Shown here one piece after another: positions 18,259-27,596 of a DNA stretch of 64,000 bases. The notes under the pieces were generated by a model. It was not told the origin of the DNA. It saw nothing but the letters and a program-made list of their open reading frames with translations, and did not search any database. Position numbers and translations under genes: made by a program. Within the stretch, counting starts at the first letter, position 1; each line of letters starts with the position of its first letter. Source of the DNA: Bacillus sp. 7884-1 (GTDB lineage Bacteria; Bacillota; Bacilli; Bacillales; Cytobacillaceae); the NCBI RefSeq assembly GCF_002272245.1, contig NZ_NPDD01000069.1:1-64000 (forward strand), given 5' to 3'.

Positions 18259-19029
18259 CTACGTTTTTGAGTGTTTCTTTAAAGCATGAAGTGAATAATT
18301 TGCTAAATACCATATTGAAGAAGGGATAGTAATTTTTTCTACCTTTCTATATGTGTTCCATGTTTTCTGAGCAGATTTCAGTTTGTTACTTGACAGTGAT
18401 TTTTCACGCTTTCTGTATATTGCTAACTCCTCATTCATTCCATATGCTTGGATTCCTTTAGATAAGATTGAAAGCCATAATCCATAATCTTCGGAGCAGT
18501 CCCGATGTATTGGCATCTGTACCTTGCCTACTTTCCTTCTATCAAGCATGACAGTCAGTGTCCCAATTATTGTATTTTTTAGCAGGCTCTTATAATCAAT
18601 CTTACCTGGTACATGAAATACAACATCTGTTCTTTCACCATCTTCTGTCATAATCCTGTATGCTGAATAGGAAAAAGCGAGATTCTTTTGGTCCATAAAC
18701 ATTAGCTGCCGCTCCAATTTTTGAGGGAGCCAAAGATCATCACTGTCTAGAAAGGCAAGATAGTTCCCAGATGCAGCAGTAATAGCTCTATTTCGTGCAT
18801 TGGCAGGTCCGCTATTTTTTTTAAGCTCTATTAACTTAATTCTTGAATCCTTCTCCATTTCTTTCTTTACAATTTCAACCGTGTTATCTAACGAGGAATC
18901 ATCTACAATAATCATTTCCCAGTTTGTAAAAGTTTGTTCTTTAACAGAAAAAATGGTTTCAGTAATAAATCTTGCAGCGTTATAGGTTGGAGTAATAACT
19001 GAAACAATCGGTTTAGTGGAATTTTCCAT
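18259..19029 (-). CDS. Glycosyltransferase family 2, EPS assembly
   Basis: A 256-aa GT-A fold enzyme. It shows the GT2 signature VSVITPTYNAARFI at the start, IIVDDSSLDNT near 40-50, NRAITAASG and the metal-binding DSDDLW (DXD-type) at about 95-100. It should transfer one sugar from a nucleotide donor to the lipid-linked intermediate in the cytoplasm. Donor and acceptor are not readable. It sits 55 bp downstream of the large sugar transferase gene. Confidence 0.87.
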   Translation of the reverse strand: MENSTKPIVSVITPTYNAARFITETIFSVKEQTFTNWEMIIVDDSSLDNTVEIVKKEMEKDSRIKLIELKKNSGPANARNRAITAASGNYLAFLDSDDLWLPQKLERQLMFMDQKNLAFSYSAYRIMTEDGERTDVVFHVPGKIDYKSLLKNTIIGTLTVMLDRRKVGKVQMPIHRDCSEDYGLWLSILSKGIQAYGMNEELAIYRKREKSLSSNKLKSAQKTWNTYRKVEKITIPSSIWYLANYSLHALKKHSKT

Positions 19030-19084
19030 TTTTGTTCCCTGCCTTCTCCCTACGAATACAGAAATTTAGTTTATTACAAAATAA

Positions 19085-20482
19085 CTAGTGATTAATCACC
19101 TTGTTTTGATCAATATTTTTTACTAATTGTTGTTTTCGAACATTTCCTTCTTTTAACCCTCGAGCTTGTTCACGTTGTAGAACAACTCTAATCGTTTGCA
19201 GCAGGATTTTAAAATCCAGCAAGGACGAAAAATTTAGAATGTATAATAGGTCAAACCGCAATTTTTCTTCTACAGGGGTGGTATAGTTAGCTAAGACTTG
19301 CCCCAATCCTGTTATTCCTGGCTTTACCGTTAATCGAAGAGAATATTCCGGCAGTTCTTGCTTAAATTGATTAATGAAAAATTCTCTTTCTGGTCTTGGT
19401 CCAACTATGCTCATTTCACCTTTTAGCACATTAAATAGTTGTGGTAGCTCATCTAAACGAACAGCCCGAATCACTCTTCCAATTACCGTAATTCTTGGAT
19501 CCTTATCTGTCGCTAATACTGGTCCTGTTCTTTTTTCTGCATCATGAACCATACTTCTGAACTTATAAATCCAATATGGATTCCCATTCACTCCAATGCG
19601 TTCCTGTCTATAAAGAGCTGGTCCCTTCGAAGTAAGTGGTATTAATAAAAATAAAGCCATTAAAATAGGACTAGAGATTACTAATAAAATCAATGATACA
19701 ATTACGTCAAACAGCCGTTTACTAATCTGTTGACTAACGCTTAAGCGCGGAGGCTTTATGGAAATGACCAGCATATCATCTATTTGTAGTGTATTAGCCC
19801 CTATAAGTGACAATTCAAATAATTGTGGTATCACCATTATTTCTTTTCCGTGCTTGATACATTGCCTCACAATTTCCTCTTTATCCGACCTGTTAATAGT
19901 AGGGCTAAGTAGGAAAAGGTCACCCCTTTCTACAAACTCATGGATGGAACCCTTTTTGGTTAAAGGAATATAACCCGATATTTCGAACCACCCTTTATTA
20001 TGGTTTAAGAATTTACCAGCTAAATACAGTCCCATATTTGAATCTTCGCCGATTATATAGACTTTCTTTTTACAGTATAATTTCTTGTTAACCAACCAAA
20101 AACATAAACGGATACACATTAGCAGATTAGTTTGAATAAGAAATGCTGCAAAAATAAAGCTTAACTGAAAAGATAGAAAAGGGGTCCATATTGAGATTCC
20201 CAATTCGAAACCAGAAAAGACAACCATCGATAAAATAATGGAATAGACTAAATTTTGTTTACCTTTTCGGCGCCAATCCGTATATAGGTCATATAGATAA
20301 AATACAAAAAATGAGGAAGCCGAGAGTACAATCAATCTATCGTGATCCATCATTCCCCCTACAGTCGGGATTGAAAATAGATTCAAGACCCAATATGTCA
20401 GGATAAATCCTACATACACGAATGTGACATCGATAATTGCCATGAAGAGCTTTACAAATCGCCCCTTATAGTCTTCCTTCAT
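19085..20482 (-). CDS. WbaP-like polyprenyl glycosylphosphotransferase, multi-pass
   Basis: About 465 aa: four N-terminal membrane helices, a middle CoA-binding-like domain (VYIIGEDSNMGLYL) and a C-terminal transferase domain with RLFDVIVSLILL, YKFRSM, RLDELPQLFNVLKGEMSIVGPRPE and KPGITGLGQV. It initiates repeat-unit synthesis by putting a hexose- or HexNAc-1-phosphate on undecaprenyl phosphate. The start at 20482 is picked for GGAGG 7 nt ahead; ATG at 20509 is less well placed. A candidate SinR box lies about 50 bp upstream. Confidence 0.9.
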   Translation of the reverse strand: MKEDYKGRFVKLFMAIIDVTFVYVGFILTYWVLNLFSIPTVGGMMDHDRLIVLSASSFFVFYLYDLYTDWRRKGKQNLVYSIILSMVVFSGFELGISIWTPFLSFQLSFIFAAFLIQTNLLMCIRLCFWLVNKKLYCKKKVYIIGEDSNMGLYLAGKFLNHNKGWFEISGYIPLTKKGSIHEFVERGDLFLLSPTINRSDKEEIVRQCIKHGKEIMVIPQLFELSLIGANTLQIDDMLVISIKPPRLSVSQQISKRLFDVIVSLILLVISSPILMALFLLIPLTSKGPALYRQERIGVNGNPYWIYKFRSMVHDAEKRTGPVLATDKDPRITVIGRVIRAVRLDELPQLFNVLKGEMSIVGPRPEREFFINQFKQELPEYSLRLTVKPGITGLGQVLANYTTPVEEKLRFDLLYILNFSSLLDFKILLQTIRVVLQREQARGLKEGNVRKQQLVKNIDQNKVINH

Positions 20483-20532
20483 GTCAAACCTCCTTTCTTT
20501 ACACTCCATTTTTTCTTAATAAATAAAAGTCC

Positions 20533-20548
20533 GTTCTCAATAAAGAAT
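20533..20548. promoter_or_regulatory. SinR-like box upstream of the large sugar transferase gene
   Basis: GTTCTCAATAAAGAAT has arms GTTCTCA and the complement of ATTCTTT with a 2-bp spacer; a further half-site (GTTCTAT, minus strand) is at 20550-20556. Same 16-bp geometry as at 13194 and 28922. It lies in an 80-bp gap within the cluster. Confidence 0.45.
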
Positions 20549-20589
20549 AATAGAACGAAAAAAATTTTGTCTCCTCTTTCCTTCATATC

Positions 20590-22266
20590 TCAAAGAGTAT
20601 CCAATGTTTTAGATACTTTCTCGAGCTGGCCGGATTTCACATTTTTTAGATTTGTTACTGGTTTATATTTATATAGCTTTCTGAAAAGGTGAAAAAAGCT
20701 GTAATCGAAACGTTTACCATCTATAAGGGTAACTCCTCCTACACTTGATAGTGTATGGACTCCATCTCGATACAGGCTATCGCTTTGAGGTTCGACAAAA
20801 CAAACCGATTCCTCTTCAAATTGCGAAATGGTTAATATCTTAATTCTATTCAAAACAATTCTACCGCCATAAGTTCTTGAACAATCCTGAGCAGGGCGAT
20901 AGAGCATCCCTTCATGAATGAATGGTGTTCCTGCCGGCCGAGAAGACCGTATATCAATTTTAACCGGGTTTAAACAATGGGGCTTCCATTCACCAAATAA
21001 GTCAGCAGCATAAAAAATATGCAGTTCATTATTATGACTTTGAATCGTTGAAAATGATTTTGTACAAAACAACCACCAATAATCTCCATATTTTACGATA
21101 GATGAATCAACAGCATTAAAATCCTTAATTAAAGTTTTCACCTTTTTCCATTCTTTACTTGATTTATTTAATTGATAAATGGACGCTTCCTTCGCCTCCG
21201 AAGTTTCTGGTACGCAATAGACTTCATTTTCATGTTCCAAAATAAATGGATATGACATATGACAGGGGAATTTCATCATTGCCTGATTAAATGTACCGAT
21301 ATCCCATTCCTCTTTTTTCTTTACATTTATGCCACTTATATAACCTTTTACAACTTTATAATCTAGTTCTTCCATTAAAATACGAAGACCGCCTTCCTCT
21401 TCATACGCAAATGGATCAGCAAAATATAAATCTTTCTTTTGAAATAACCAATTTATATTTACTTTTGAATCGTTTAGAACCTCATGTATAGGTTTAGGAA
21501 TGATACCAATGTTCCAATATTCATATGAAAACAATTTTGTAAACAACTTTTGAAACTTATTTTTAAGCATCTTGCCAAAAAATCCCGCCATTTGCTTAGG
21601 AATAGGCTTCATAAAGTAAGGCGGTGGTGCAGCAATAGAACCTTTTTGCATATAAGTAGCATTATTATTCAATACATCTTGGCAGACTTTAGCTGGCCAT
21701 TCTGAGATTACTGAAGTAATGTGCATTTTATTTTTCTTAAATGAATCTTTAATAATAGAAAAACAGCCTTTTTTTAGTAGATTATTTTGGTGTGATAATT
21801 GGTTCAATGAAGCAAAGGTAACGTGTTCATCATTATAAATTTCCCAAAAATAATGAGGAAGGTTTGAACTATGCTGAAAGGACCATACACCAAGTCGTGG
21901 AAATTTTGTTATTCCTCCCCCGATATTGCCTACACTAAGATTTAGCAAAAAATCTAGTTCATAGCCATTAACCTTATCCAGATCTTTCTCAGAAAAATGG
22001 TCTTCACCAATAGCAGTTCTCACAGAATCACATTCTAAAATTGCGACGTTTTTCATAAGGCTTGTAAGACTCGTTGTCCTTTTCGGATAGAAAGACCAAA
22101 AATCATTCTTTCCAACTATTTGCTTTCTTTGTTTGGAATCAATCAGAATTATCAAGTTTGCTTCAACAAGCTCCAATTCCAGCATTTTCCTAATACAATT
22201 TAATTGCCATTCTTCAACGTTAATGTTGTCACAAATAACGCCAAACCGAAGTCCTTTTATTCCCAT
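20590..22266 (-). CDS. Two-domain protein: formyltransferase-like N-terminus and GH43-like propeller C-terminus
   Basis: 558 aa. The N-terminal about 230 residues (FGVICDNINVEEWQLNCIRK...) look like the formyltransferase-fold domains fused to bacterial relatives of GINT1 (glucosamine inositolphosphorylceramide transferase N-domain). From about 265 there is a beta-propeller with repeated aromatic/acid motifs (DLYFADPFAYEE, YPFILEHENEVYCVPETSEA, WWLFCT, RPAGTPF, RPAQDCS). No signal peptide. Function in EPS is unknown; sugar transfer or modification is plausible from family context. It lies 78 bp after the GT4 gene. Confidence 0.68.
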   Translation of the reverse strand: MGIKGLRFGVICDNINVEEWQLNCIRKMLELELVEANLIILIDSKQRKQIVGKNDFWSFYPKRTTSLTSLMKNVAILECDSVRTAIGEDHFSEKDLDKVNGYELDFLLNLSVGNIGGGITKFPRLGVWSFQHSSNLPHYFWEIYNDEHVTFASLNQLSHQNNLLKKGCFSIIKDSFKKNKMHITSVISEWPAKVCQDVLNNNATYMQKGSIAAPPPYFMKPIPKQMAGFFGKMLKNKFQKLFTKLFSYEYWNIGIIPKPIHEVLNDSKVNINWLFQKKDLYFADPFAYEEEGGLRILMEELDYKVVKGYISGINVKKKEEWDIGTFNQAMMKFPCHMSYPFILEHENEVYCVPETSEAKEASIYQLNKSSKEWKKVKTLIKDFNAVDSSIVKYGDYWWLFCTKSFSTIQSHNNELHIFYAADLFGEWKPHCLNPVKIDIRSSRPAGTPFIHEGMLYRPAQDCSRTYGGRIVLNRIKILTISQFEEESVCFVEPQSDSLYRDGVHTLSSVGGVTLIDGKRFDYSFFHLFRKLYKYKPVTNLKNVKSGQLEKVSKTLDTL

Positions 22267-22344
22267 TACTTAACACTCCCAGGGTTTTACATAATAAAGC
22301 TGTTCATTATGACATTGCAGCTAGTTAATATTATGTCGATACTA

Positions 22345-23397
22345 TCAGCTACAATTTAAGTACTCTTTTAACGTATTACTCACCATTTGTTCTAACGAAA
22401 AATCCACTTGGACCTTTCTTCGGGCATTATCAATGAAATGTTTCTTAAGATCTTCGTTGGATTTAATATCCAAGATTTTATTACAGAAGTCCTCTACTGA
22501 ATGATCATTAATGAGGACACCAGTCTTATTCCCGATAATGGCTTCCCCAATCCCCCCTCTATTAATAGAGATGATTGGAGTCCCAACTGCCATACCTTCT
22601 AATATAACCATTGGGAATACTTCTCGGTGGGATGTCAGTAATAATAAGTCCATTTCTTTAATAAACTCCTGCGGATTGTGAACAACTCCTACCATCTTTA
22701 TCTTGTCAAGTAGATTTTGTGATTGAATCATATTCTTAATTTTTTCTTTCTCTGGTCCATCACCTGCGATATAAAACATTAGATTTGGAATGTTGCGAAG
22801 CTGGTTTGCGATCTTGATAAAAAACTCATGATTCTTTTCTTCTGATAACCTTGCTAATATCCCAACTTTAAAAATATTTCCATTTTCTTTTTGATGAAAA
22901 GAGAACTGCTGTAAATCTACACCGTTATAAACAGTGGTTATTTTGTTAGGCTCTATTCCTGCATTGACAAGATTCCTCTTTTCAAAATCACTTACAGTAA
23001 TGATTCTTTCGACATATTTATTTAATAAATGAGAGAAAATAACAGGGTTTTTTTCCTCCAAAACTGTAACATTATGCTTCGTGTAAACAATTTTGAATTT
23101 CCTTTTTGTGAACCTTTTTACAAATATACAGTAGAGAACCATCCTCAAACTATTCGCATGAACAAGGTCGATCTGTTTATCGTTAATCAACTTTCTAAGC
23201 TTTTTTACATTCTGGAGGTGTTTTGTTCTGCTCATCTCATTAAAGTTGTTTTGATGTTTGATTTTCTCGTACAATTCCCCAGGACCTGCAGCATAGTAAA
23301 AAGAAATGTTTGGGTGCTGTAATTGATTCTCCAATTTACAAAAATACATTTCTGCACCTCCGTGAATTAGCTTATCCGTTATGACTAGAATATTCAT
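22345..23397 (-). CDS. Glycosyltransferase family 4, EPS assembly
   Basis: A 350-aa GT-B enzyme. The start MNILVITDKLIHGGAEMYF has the family's glycine loop; the C-terminal half holds VGILARLSEEKNHEFF, FYIAGDGPEKEKIK and the donor-binding EVFPMVILEGMAVGTPII with the conserved Glu pair. It adds a sugar to the lipid-linked repeat. The ATG at 23397 has AAGGAAGTGAT upstream; ten further upstream codons are open but not homologous. It overlaps the end of the polymerase gene by 26 bp, showing tight coupling. Confidence 0.88.
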   Translation of the reverse strand: MNILVITDKLIHGGAEMYFCKLENQLQHPNISFYYAAGPGELYEKIKHQNNFNEMSRTKHLQNVKKLRKLINDKQIDLVHANSLRMVLYCIFVKRFTKRKFKIVYTKHNVTVLEEKNPVIFSHLLNKYVERIITVSDFEKRNLVNAGIEPNKITTVYNGVDLQQFSFHQKENGNIFKVGILARLSEEKNHEFFIKIANQLRNIPNLMFYIAGDGPEKEKIKNMIQSQNLLDKIKMVGVVHNPQEFIKEMDLLLLTSHREVFPMVILEGMAVGTPIISINRGGIGEAIIGNKTGVLINDHSVEDFCNKILDIKSNEDLKKHFIDNARRKVQVDFSLEQMVSNTLKEYLNCS

Positions 23398-24682
23398 GTG
23401 TTGGATCACTTCCTTTATATTTAACATTCATTTTTAATATTTGCTTATCGGTAGTTAAGGTGGAAAACAAAGATGTCTTTTTATTTATTAACTCATGACT
23501 TTCTTTATGTAAATAAGTAGTTACAATCGCAATATACATGAAAAACATGTCGTTAATAATGACAGAAAGGAACCCCATTTGAAGAATCATTCCTATAAAA
23601 GCTAAAAATAAGTAGGGTTTATTTTTATGTATTTTGCTTTGGAATAGTTGGAATAATAATAAAAAGAGAAATAAACAAAAACATGTCATCCCCACTAAAC
23701 CAGACTCTGATAAGATATCTAAAAATGTATTATGAACCTCCAAACTATCTCCATATTGGAATAAGTTGTATTCTGAATAGTTAAAAGCCCCAATTCCAAT
23801 AATCATATGAGAAGAAAAGAAATCCAACGCTCTTCCCCACAATTCGAACCTCCCGCTTCCACCATCCTGGGAAAGATCTTCAATTCTTAACAGTAAGATT
23901 CCAAATATATCAAATTTCATATAAACTATTGCAACATACACGGTCACAAATAGTGAAAAAACAACACCAAGCACTAATTTAATCTGTTTAATTGGGTTCT
24001 TGATGATAATAAAAAGAAGGAATATGAGTGCCATGACTAAAATTCCGCCTCTTGAAAAGGTTAAAATGTTTGCAAATATGCATAGAATTAACCCAAGCTT
24101 ATTTTTCAAGGACTTCACATTACAAAGATAATATGAAAAAAACAGGGTATTATAAAAAACAAAGAAATTAGGGTCTTGTAATAACCCGATTAATCGTGGG
24201 TAATCTCTATCTAACATGACTCCGAATTGATAAACCCTATCTCCCTCAAACACAAAACCAAGACTTTTCAATCCAACTAAATATAGTGTTAGACTTGCCA
24301 CATTAAAGAATATTCCTGCATCTGAAAGGGCTCTTTCAATCACCGAATCTTTGGCATTTCCAATAACTGATTTCATAATAAAATAGCAAAAGATATAAAG
24401 GATAATTCCACAGATGATTCTAATACTTGATGCTGGATATAATGCAAAGGCCCCACTAAAGCTATACACCAAGTAAAATAACAACATCGCAACTTCAAAC
24501 AGGTGAAGCCTTTGGAAGTAAAATAATCCAATATTTATAATCAAAAACAAGATTAAGAAAATCATATACGGCTTTATAGCAAACCCTACATAAATGTAAT
24601 AATTTGCAAGTGTTACTAATAAAAAGAGAAAGAAGATTGTGAAGTTGTATTTATGTGAATTTAGAGTCATTTTATCACTCAT
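23372..24682 (-). CDS. Wzy/O-antigen-ligase-type polysaccharide polymerase
   Basis: 436 aa, about eleven membrane helices. The large extracellular loop region shows the O-antigen ligase/polymerase family pattern: LLQDPNFFVFYNTLFF, then NILTFSRGGILVMAL, and GSGRFELWGRALDFF before HMIIGIG and HNTFLDILSESGLVG. It would polymerise flipped repeat units outside the membrane. It lies 1 bp after the flippase gene and overlaps the following glycosyltransferase start. Confidence 0.87.
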   Translation of the reverse strand: MSDKMTLNSHKYNFTIFFLFLLVTLANYYIYVGFAIKPYMIFLILFLIINIGLFYFQRLHLFEVAMLLFYLVYSFSGAFALYPASSIRIICGIILYIFCYFIMKSVIGNAKDSVIERALSDAGIFFNVASLTLYLVGLKSLGFVFEGDRVYQFGVMLDRDYPRLIGLLQDPNFFVFYNTLFFSYYLCNVKSLKNKLGLILCIFANILTFSRGGILVMALIFLLFIIIKNPIKQIKLVLGVVFSLFVTVYVAIVYMKFDIFGILLLRIEDLSQDGGSGRFELWGRALDFFSSHMIIGIGAFNYSEYNLFQYGDSLEVHNTFLDILSESGLVGMTCFCLFLFLLLFQLFQSKIHKNKPYLFLAFIGMILQMGFLSVIINDMFFMYIAIVTTYLHKESHELINKKTSLFSTLTTDKQILKMNVKYKGSDPTHEYSSHNG

Positions 24683-24683
24683 C

Positions 24684-26141
24684 TTAACCCCCCTCGGATT
24701 TCTTTGATTTCCATTTTTGATTGATTCCCAATGGTTTTAAATAGCCATTAATCTTTTCTATATTTTCTTTATCGAAAACTACTACTAATGCCAATAAAAT
24801 GAAGTGGATTGCCACCGCTAGAAATGGGATTGAATCTAGAAAAAAGTCAATGCTACCTAAACAAAATATGAAAAAGCTCAAGTAAGGAATGATTACCCTT
24901 TTGGCAATAATCCAGCGATTTGGAATGCATATCCAAAACCCTAAAAAGGCTATTACTTCAATTATTACACCTGCAAAAGCTGCACCAGTTACACCAAATG
25001 ATTTACTAAAGAACATATAAAGAAAGATACCCGATATCACAGAGATAAATTGAACACCAGTACGATAAGACTGTAGTGCTCTAGATGTTAATCCATCTGC
25101 CAAGGCAATATTGATTGCCTGTAATGTCAACATTAATGATAATATTTTCAGTGGAAGAGCTGCTTGAATCCACTCCTCACCAAACAACAAATCTATAATA
25201 TAATCTGACATATAGTAAAATGGGATTGTTATGGCCATTCCAACTAAGGAAATTATTTTTAATAACTCTATGTTATATCTTAAGTGATCGTCCAATAGGT
25301 TATTATTAAATGACCTAAACAGTACCGGATAATATGCCCCAGCAACAATAAATGGTATTTGCTGCAGTGCTTGTGGGATTCGATACGCAACCGCAAATAA
25401 GCCAACTTCTTTTAAGGTAATAGTCTTTTCCAATACAAGGGGACCTAATTGAGGAAGCATGACAAAAATTAATCCACCTAAAGTAAATGACCCTAAATTT
25501 TGCAATAAGCCCTTATGGAAAGGGCTTGTCAAACGGATTTGAACATTTTTACTAACCAGGTAGACCCCAATAATCCCAGCAGTAAGATAAGAAAGTCCAT
25601 ATAATGTACAAATAAACATTGGATTAAGATGAAAGATCATTCCAACTGATAACGTGAGTACCAAACAAACAGATGAAATGATTCGGATTAGGCCGTAATA
25701 TTGCATTTTCTCTATCAGTTGAAAATATGTTGTTCCTATGCTTTGTAAAGCGACCCCAGTAACCATCGGAATAATTAAAAAATAAGCAGTTTGAATTAGT
25801 TCTTGATGCCCTGAGTTTGATAAATGAATGAAAAAAAATCCACATAGAAAGGTGACAACCAATAAACCAAGTCTCATTTTCACATATGAGGAAATAAGAA
25901 TGGATGTATTTACCTCTTTCTTGGATCCTTCCCTTAAGACGATGTCACTTAGTCCAGCATCTGTAAAATATCCCATAATCATCGCAAATGCTAAAACGAC
26001 GCTAAACATTCCATAATAATAGGACTGTAAATAATAGGCTAACACGATTAATGCTACAGCATTCAAGACACTAGATAATGCTGTACTATAAAATAGATGT
26101 ATAATATTCTTAGCGATTGAATTTTTTTTTGATTTCTCCAT
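24684..26141 (-). CDS. Wzx-type polysaccharide flippase
   Basis: A membrane protein of about 485 aa with 12-14 helices in the MOP/polysaccharide biosynthesis flippase family. Evidence is overall hydropathy and early segments such as LFYSTALSSVLNAVALIVLAYYL and YFTDAGLSDIVLREGSK. It moves undecaprenyl-linked repeat units across the membrane for polymerisation by the next gene's product. The start at 26141 has AAGGTGG 8 nt upstream; the 17 codons before it are not conserved. Confidence 0.88.
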   Translation of the reverse strand: MEKSKKNSIAKNIIHLFYSTALSSVLNAVALIVLAYYLQSYYYGMFSVVLAFAMIMGYFTDAGLSDIVLREGSKKEVNTSILISSYVKMRLGLLVVTFLCGFFFIHLSNSGHQELIQTAYFLIIPMVTGVALQSIGTTYFQLIEKMQYYGLIRIISSVCLVLTLSVGMIFHLNPMFICTLYGLSYLTAGIIGVYLVSKNVQIRLTSPFHKGLLQNLGSFTLGGLIFVMLPQLGPLVLEKTITLKEVGLFAVAYRIPQALQQIPFIVAGAYYPVLFRSFNNNLLDDHLRYNIELLKIISLVGMAITIPFYYMSDYIIDLLFGEEWIQAALPLKILSLMLTLQAINIALADGLTSRALQSYRTGVQFISVISGIFLYMFFSKSFGVTGAAFAGVIIEVIAFLGFWICIPNRWIIAKRVIIPYLSFFIFCLGSIDFFLDSIPFLAVAIHFILLALVVVFDKENIEKINGYLKPLGINQKWKSKKSEGG

Positions 26142-26192
26142 AAAAATAGCCACCTTATTACGACACTTCGTACCGTGATTGAATGCCTGCAA

Positions 26193-26828
26193 TTATCCTG
26201 TTTGATAAATGACTCCTAAAATACTGTTACTTGTTTTTTCAAGGTAATCTTTAGTCTTAAGTACATCTGCTTTCTTAGTTTTATTAGCTTTTACGACTAA
26301 AATTACACCATCACACTGGTTTGCAAGAATTTGAGAATCCGATACATTTAAGAAGGGTGGAGCCTCAAAAATAACGACATCATATTCCAATTGGACTTTT
26401 CTTACCATTCCTTTTATTTTACTTGTGACCCATAGGTCTGAAAGATTCAGGGGATTAGGACCTGTTGGTAAAACAAACAATCCTGGAAATAACGTTTCTT
26501 TTATATGATGTTGGATATCTTCCTCTTTTACGATTACATTCGTTAATCCACTTTGGTTTGTTAGTTGAAACCAATTATGGATAGAAGGATTCCTTAAATT
26601 AGCATCAACTAAAAGTACCTTTTTTCCTTGTTCAGCAAATGATATGGCTAACTTAGATGAAATAATTGATTTTTCTCCATCATCAGTAGGGGAGGTCAAC
26701 ATAAATGAAGTCGAATGACAATCTAATTTTTGATCAATATTCACTTGAATCATTCGGATTTGTTCCTTACTTATTGATTCTTCCATTAACTGATACCTTT
26801 TGTTTATACTAACCCTCTTCTTATACAC
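26193..26828 (-). CDS. EpsB/CapB-like tyrosine kinase homologue with altered active site
   Basis: 211 aa with the fold landmarks of bacterial tyrosine (BY) kinases that pair with a Wzz-like activator. All three nucleotide-site motifs deviate. Walker A reads SPTDDGEKS (46-54) in place of the usual PGEGKS. Walker A' is VDANLR with Asn77 instead of Asp. Walker B is VVIFEAPP with Glu155 instead of Asp. The C-terminus stops at GVIYQTG with no tyrosine cluster. Lys53 is kept. It may be a pseudokinase that still regulates polymer length (inferred). GTG start, overlapping the upstream gene by 8 bp. Confidence 0.8.
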   Translation of the reverse strand: MYKKRVSINKRYQLMEESISKEQIRMIQVNIDQKLDCHSTSFMLTSPTDDGEKSIISSKLAISFAEQGKKVLLVDANLRNPSIHNWFQLTNQSGLTNVIVKEEDIQHHIKETLFPGLFVLPTGPNPLNLSDLWVTSKIKGMVRKVQLEYDVVIFEAPPFLNVSDSQILANQCDGVILVVKANKTKKADVLKTKDYLEKTSNSILGVIYQTG

Positions 26829-27558
26829 TGATTTGCCCCCCGCTTCTCTTTAAGATTTCATGCTGCTGCTTTGTAATTGTTTGGTTTCTTGAATTCCCTC
26901 TTTTATTTTTAAAATTTATTTCTCCTAAAACAGGTAAACCAAGAATATCTTCCACTTCCCTGGTATTCTTTACAGAATCATCCCAATACTCTCTAAGCAT
27001 GGAAAGACCGACTCCCAAAAGAAAACCAACAGCTATTCCAATTGCGATATTTAACGTCGTGCTTCCCACTTGCTTTACCGAAGGCTCTCCATCAGTTTCA
27101 CTCAATAGTTTAATATCTGTAACACCAAACATTTCCTTCATTTTATCAACGGATACCCTAGCAGCGGTATTGGCTAACTCTGTCGTATTGTCCATATCAT
27201 GATCCCTGACCACCACATTAACAATTTGTGAATTTCTATTGTTTTGAACAACTATCTTTTCCTCTAATTGATCGTCCGTTATGTTTAGCTCCTTCTGAAT
27301 AGAATTAAGCACAACTGGACTCTTTATGAAGTCGATGGTTGAAGCAAGTAACATACTGAGTTCCTGTGAATCATATGCACTTTCGTTCTTCACCAAAGAG
27401 CCAATAATAATATTTTCAGTTGCCTCATAGGTTGGCTTTAGGTAGAAAATAGATATTGCAGCTGTTAATAAAGATACTGTTAGGACCGTAATAATCAAGG
27501 TGAGAATTCTCTTTCGAATGATGTGTAAGAATGTTCTTAAATTTATTCTTTCGTCCAT
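26821..27558 (-). CDS. epsA: EpsA/Wzz-like chain-length determinant and kinase activator
   Basis: 245 aa: short cytoplasmic N-terminus, membrane helix at about 16-38, an extracellular Wzz domain (YEATENIIIG onward) and a second helix at about 168-190, then a cytoplasmic tail with EDILGLPVLGEI. The tail in this family activates the partner BY-kinase, encoded immediately downstream. The ATG at 27558 is chosen for GGAGG 5 nt upstream rather than the ATG at 27570, which overlaps that ribosome site. Confidence 0.9.
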   Translation of the reverse strand: MDERINLRTFLHIIRKRILTLIITVLTVSLLTAAISIFYLKPTYEATENIIIGSLVKNESAYDSQELSMLLASTIDFIKSPVVLNSIQKELNITDDQLEEKIVVQNNRNSQIVNVVVRDHDMDNTTELANTAARVSVDKMKEMFGVTDIKLLSETDGEPSVKQVGSTTLNIAIGIAVGFLLGVGLSMLREYWDDSVKNTREVEDILGLPVLGEINFKNKRGNSRNQTITKQQHEILKRSGGQISV

Positions 27559-27596
27559 GATAACCTCCAAAGAAAATCATTTTATATGGTTGCGTT

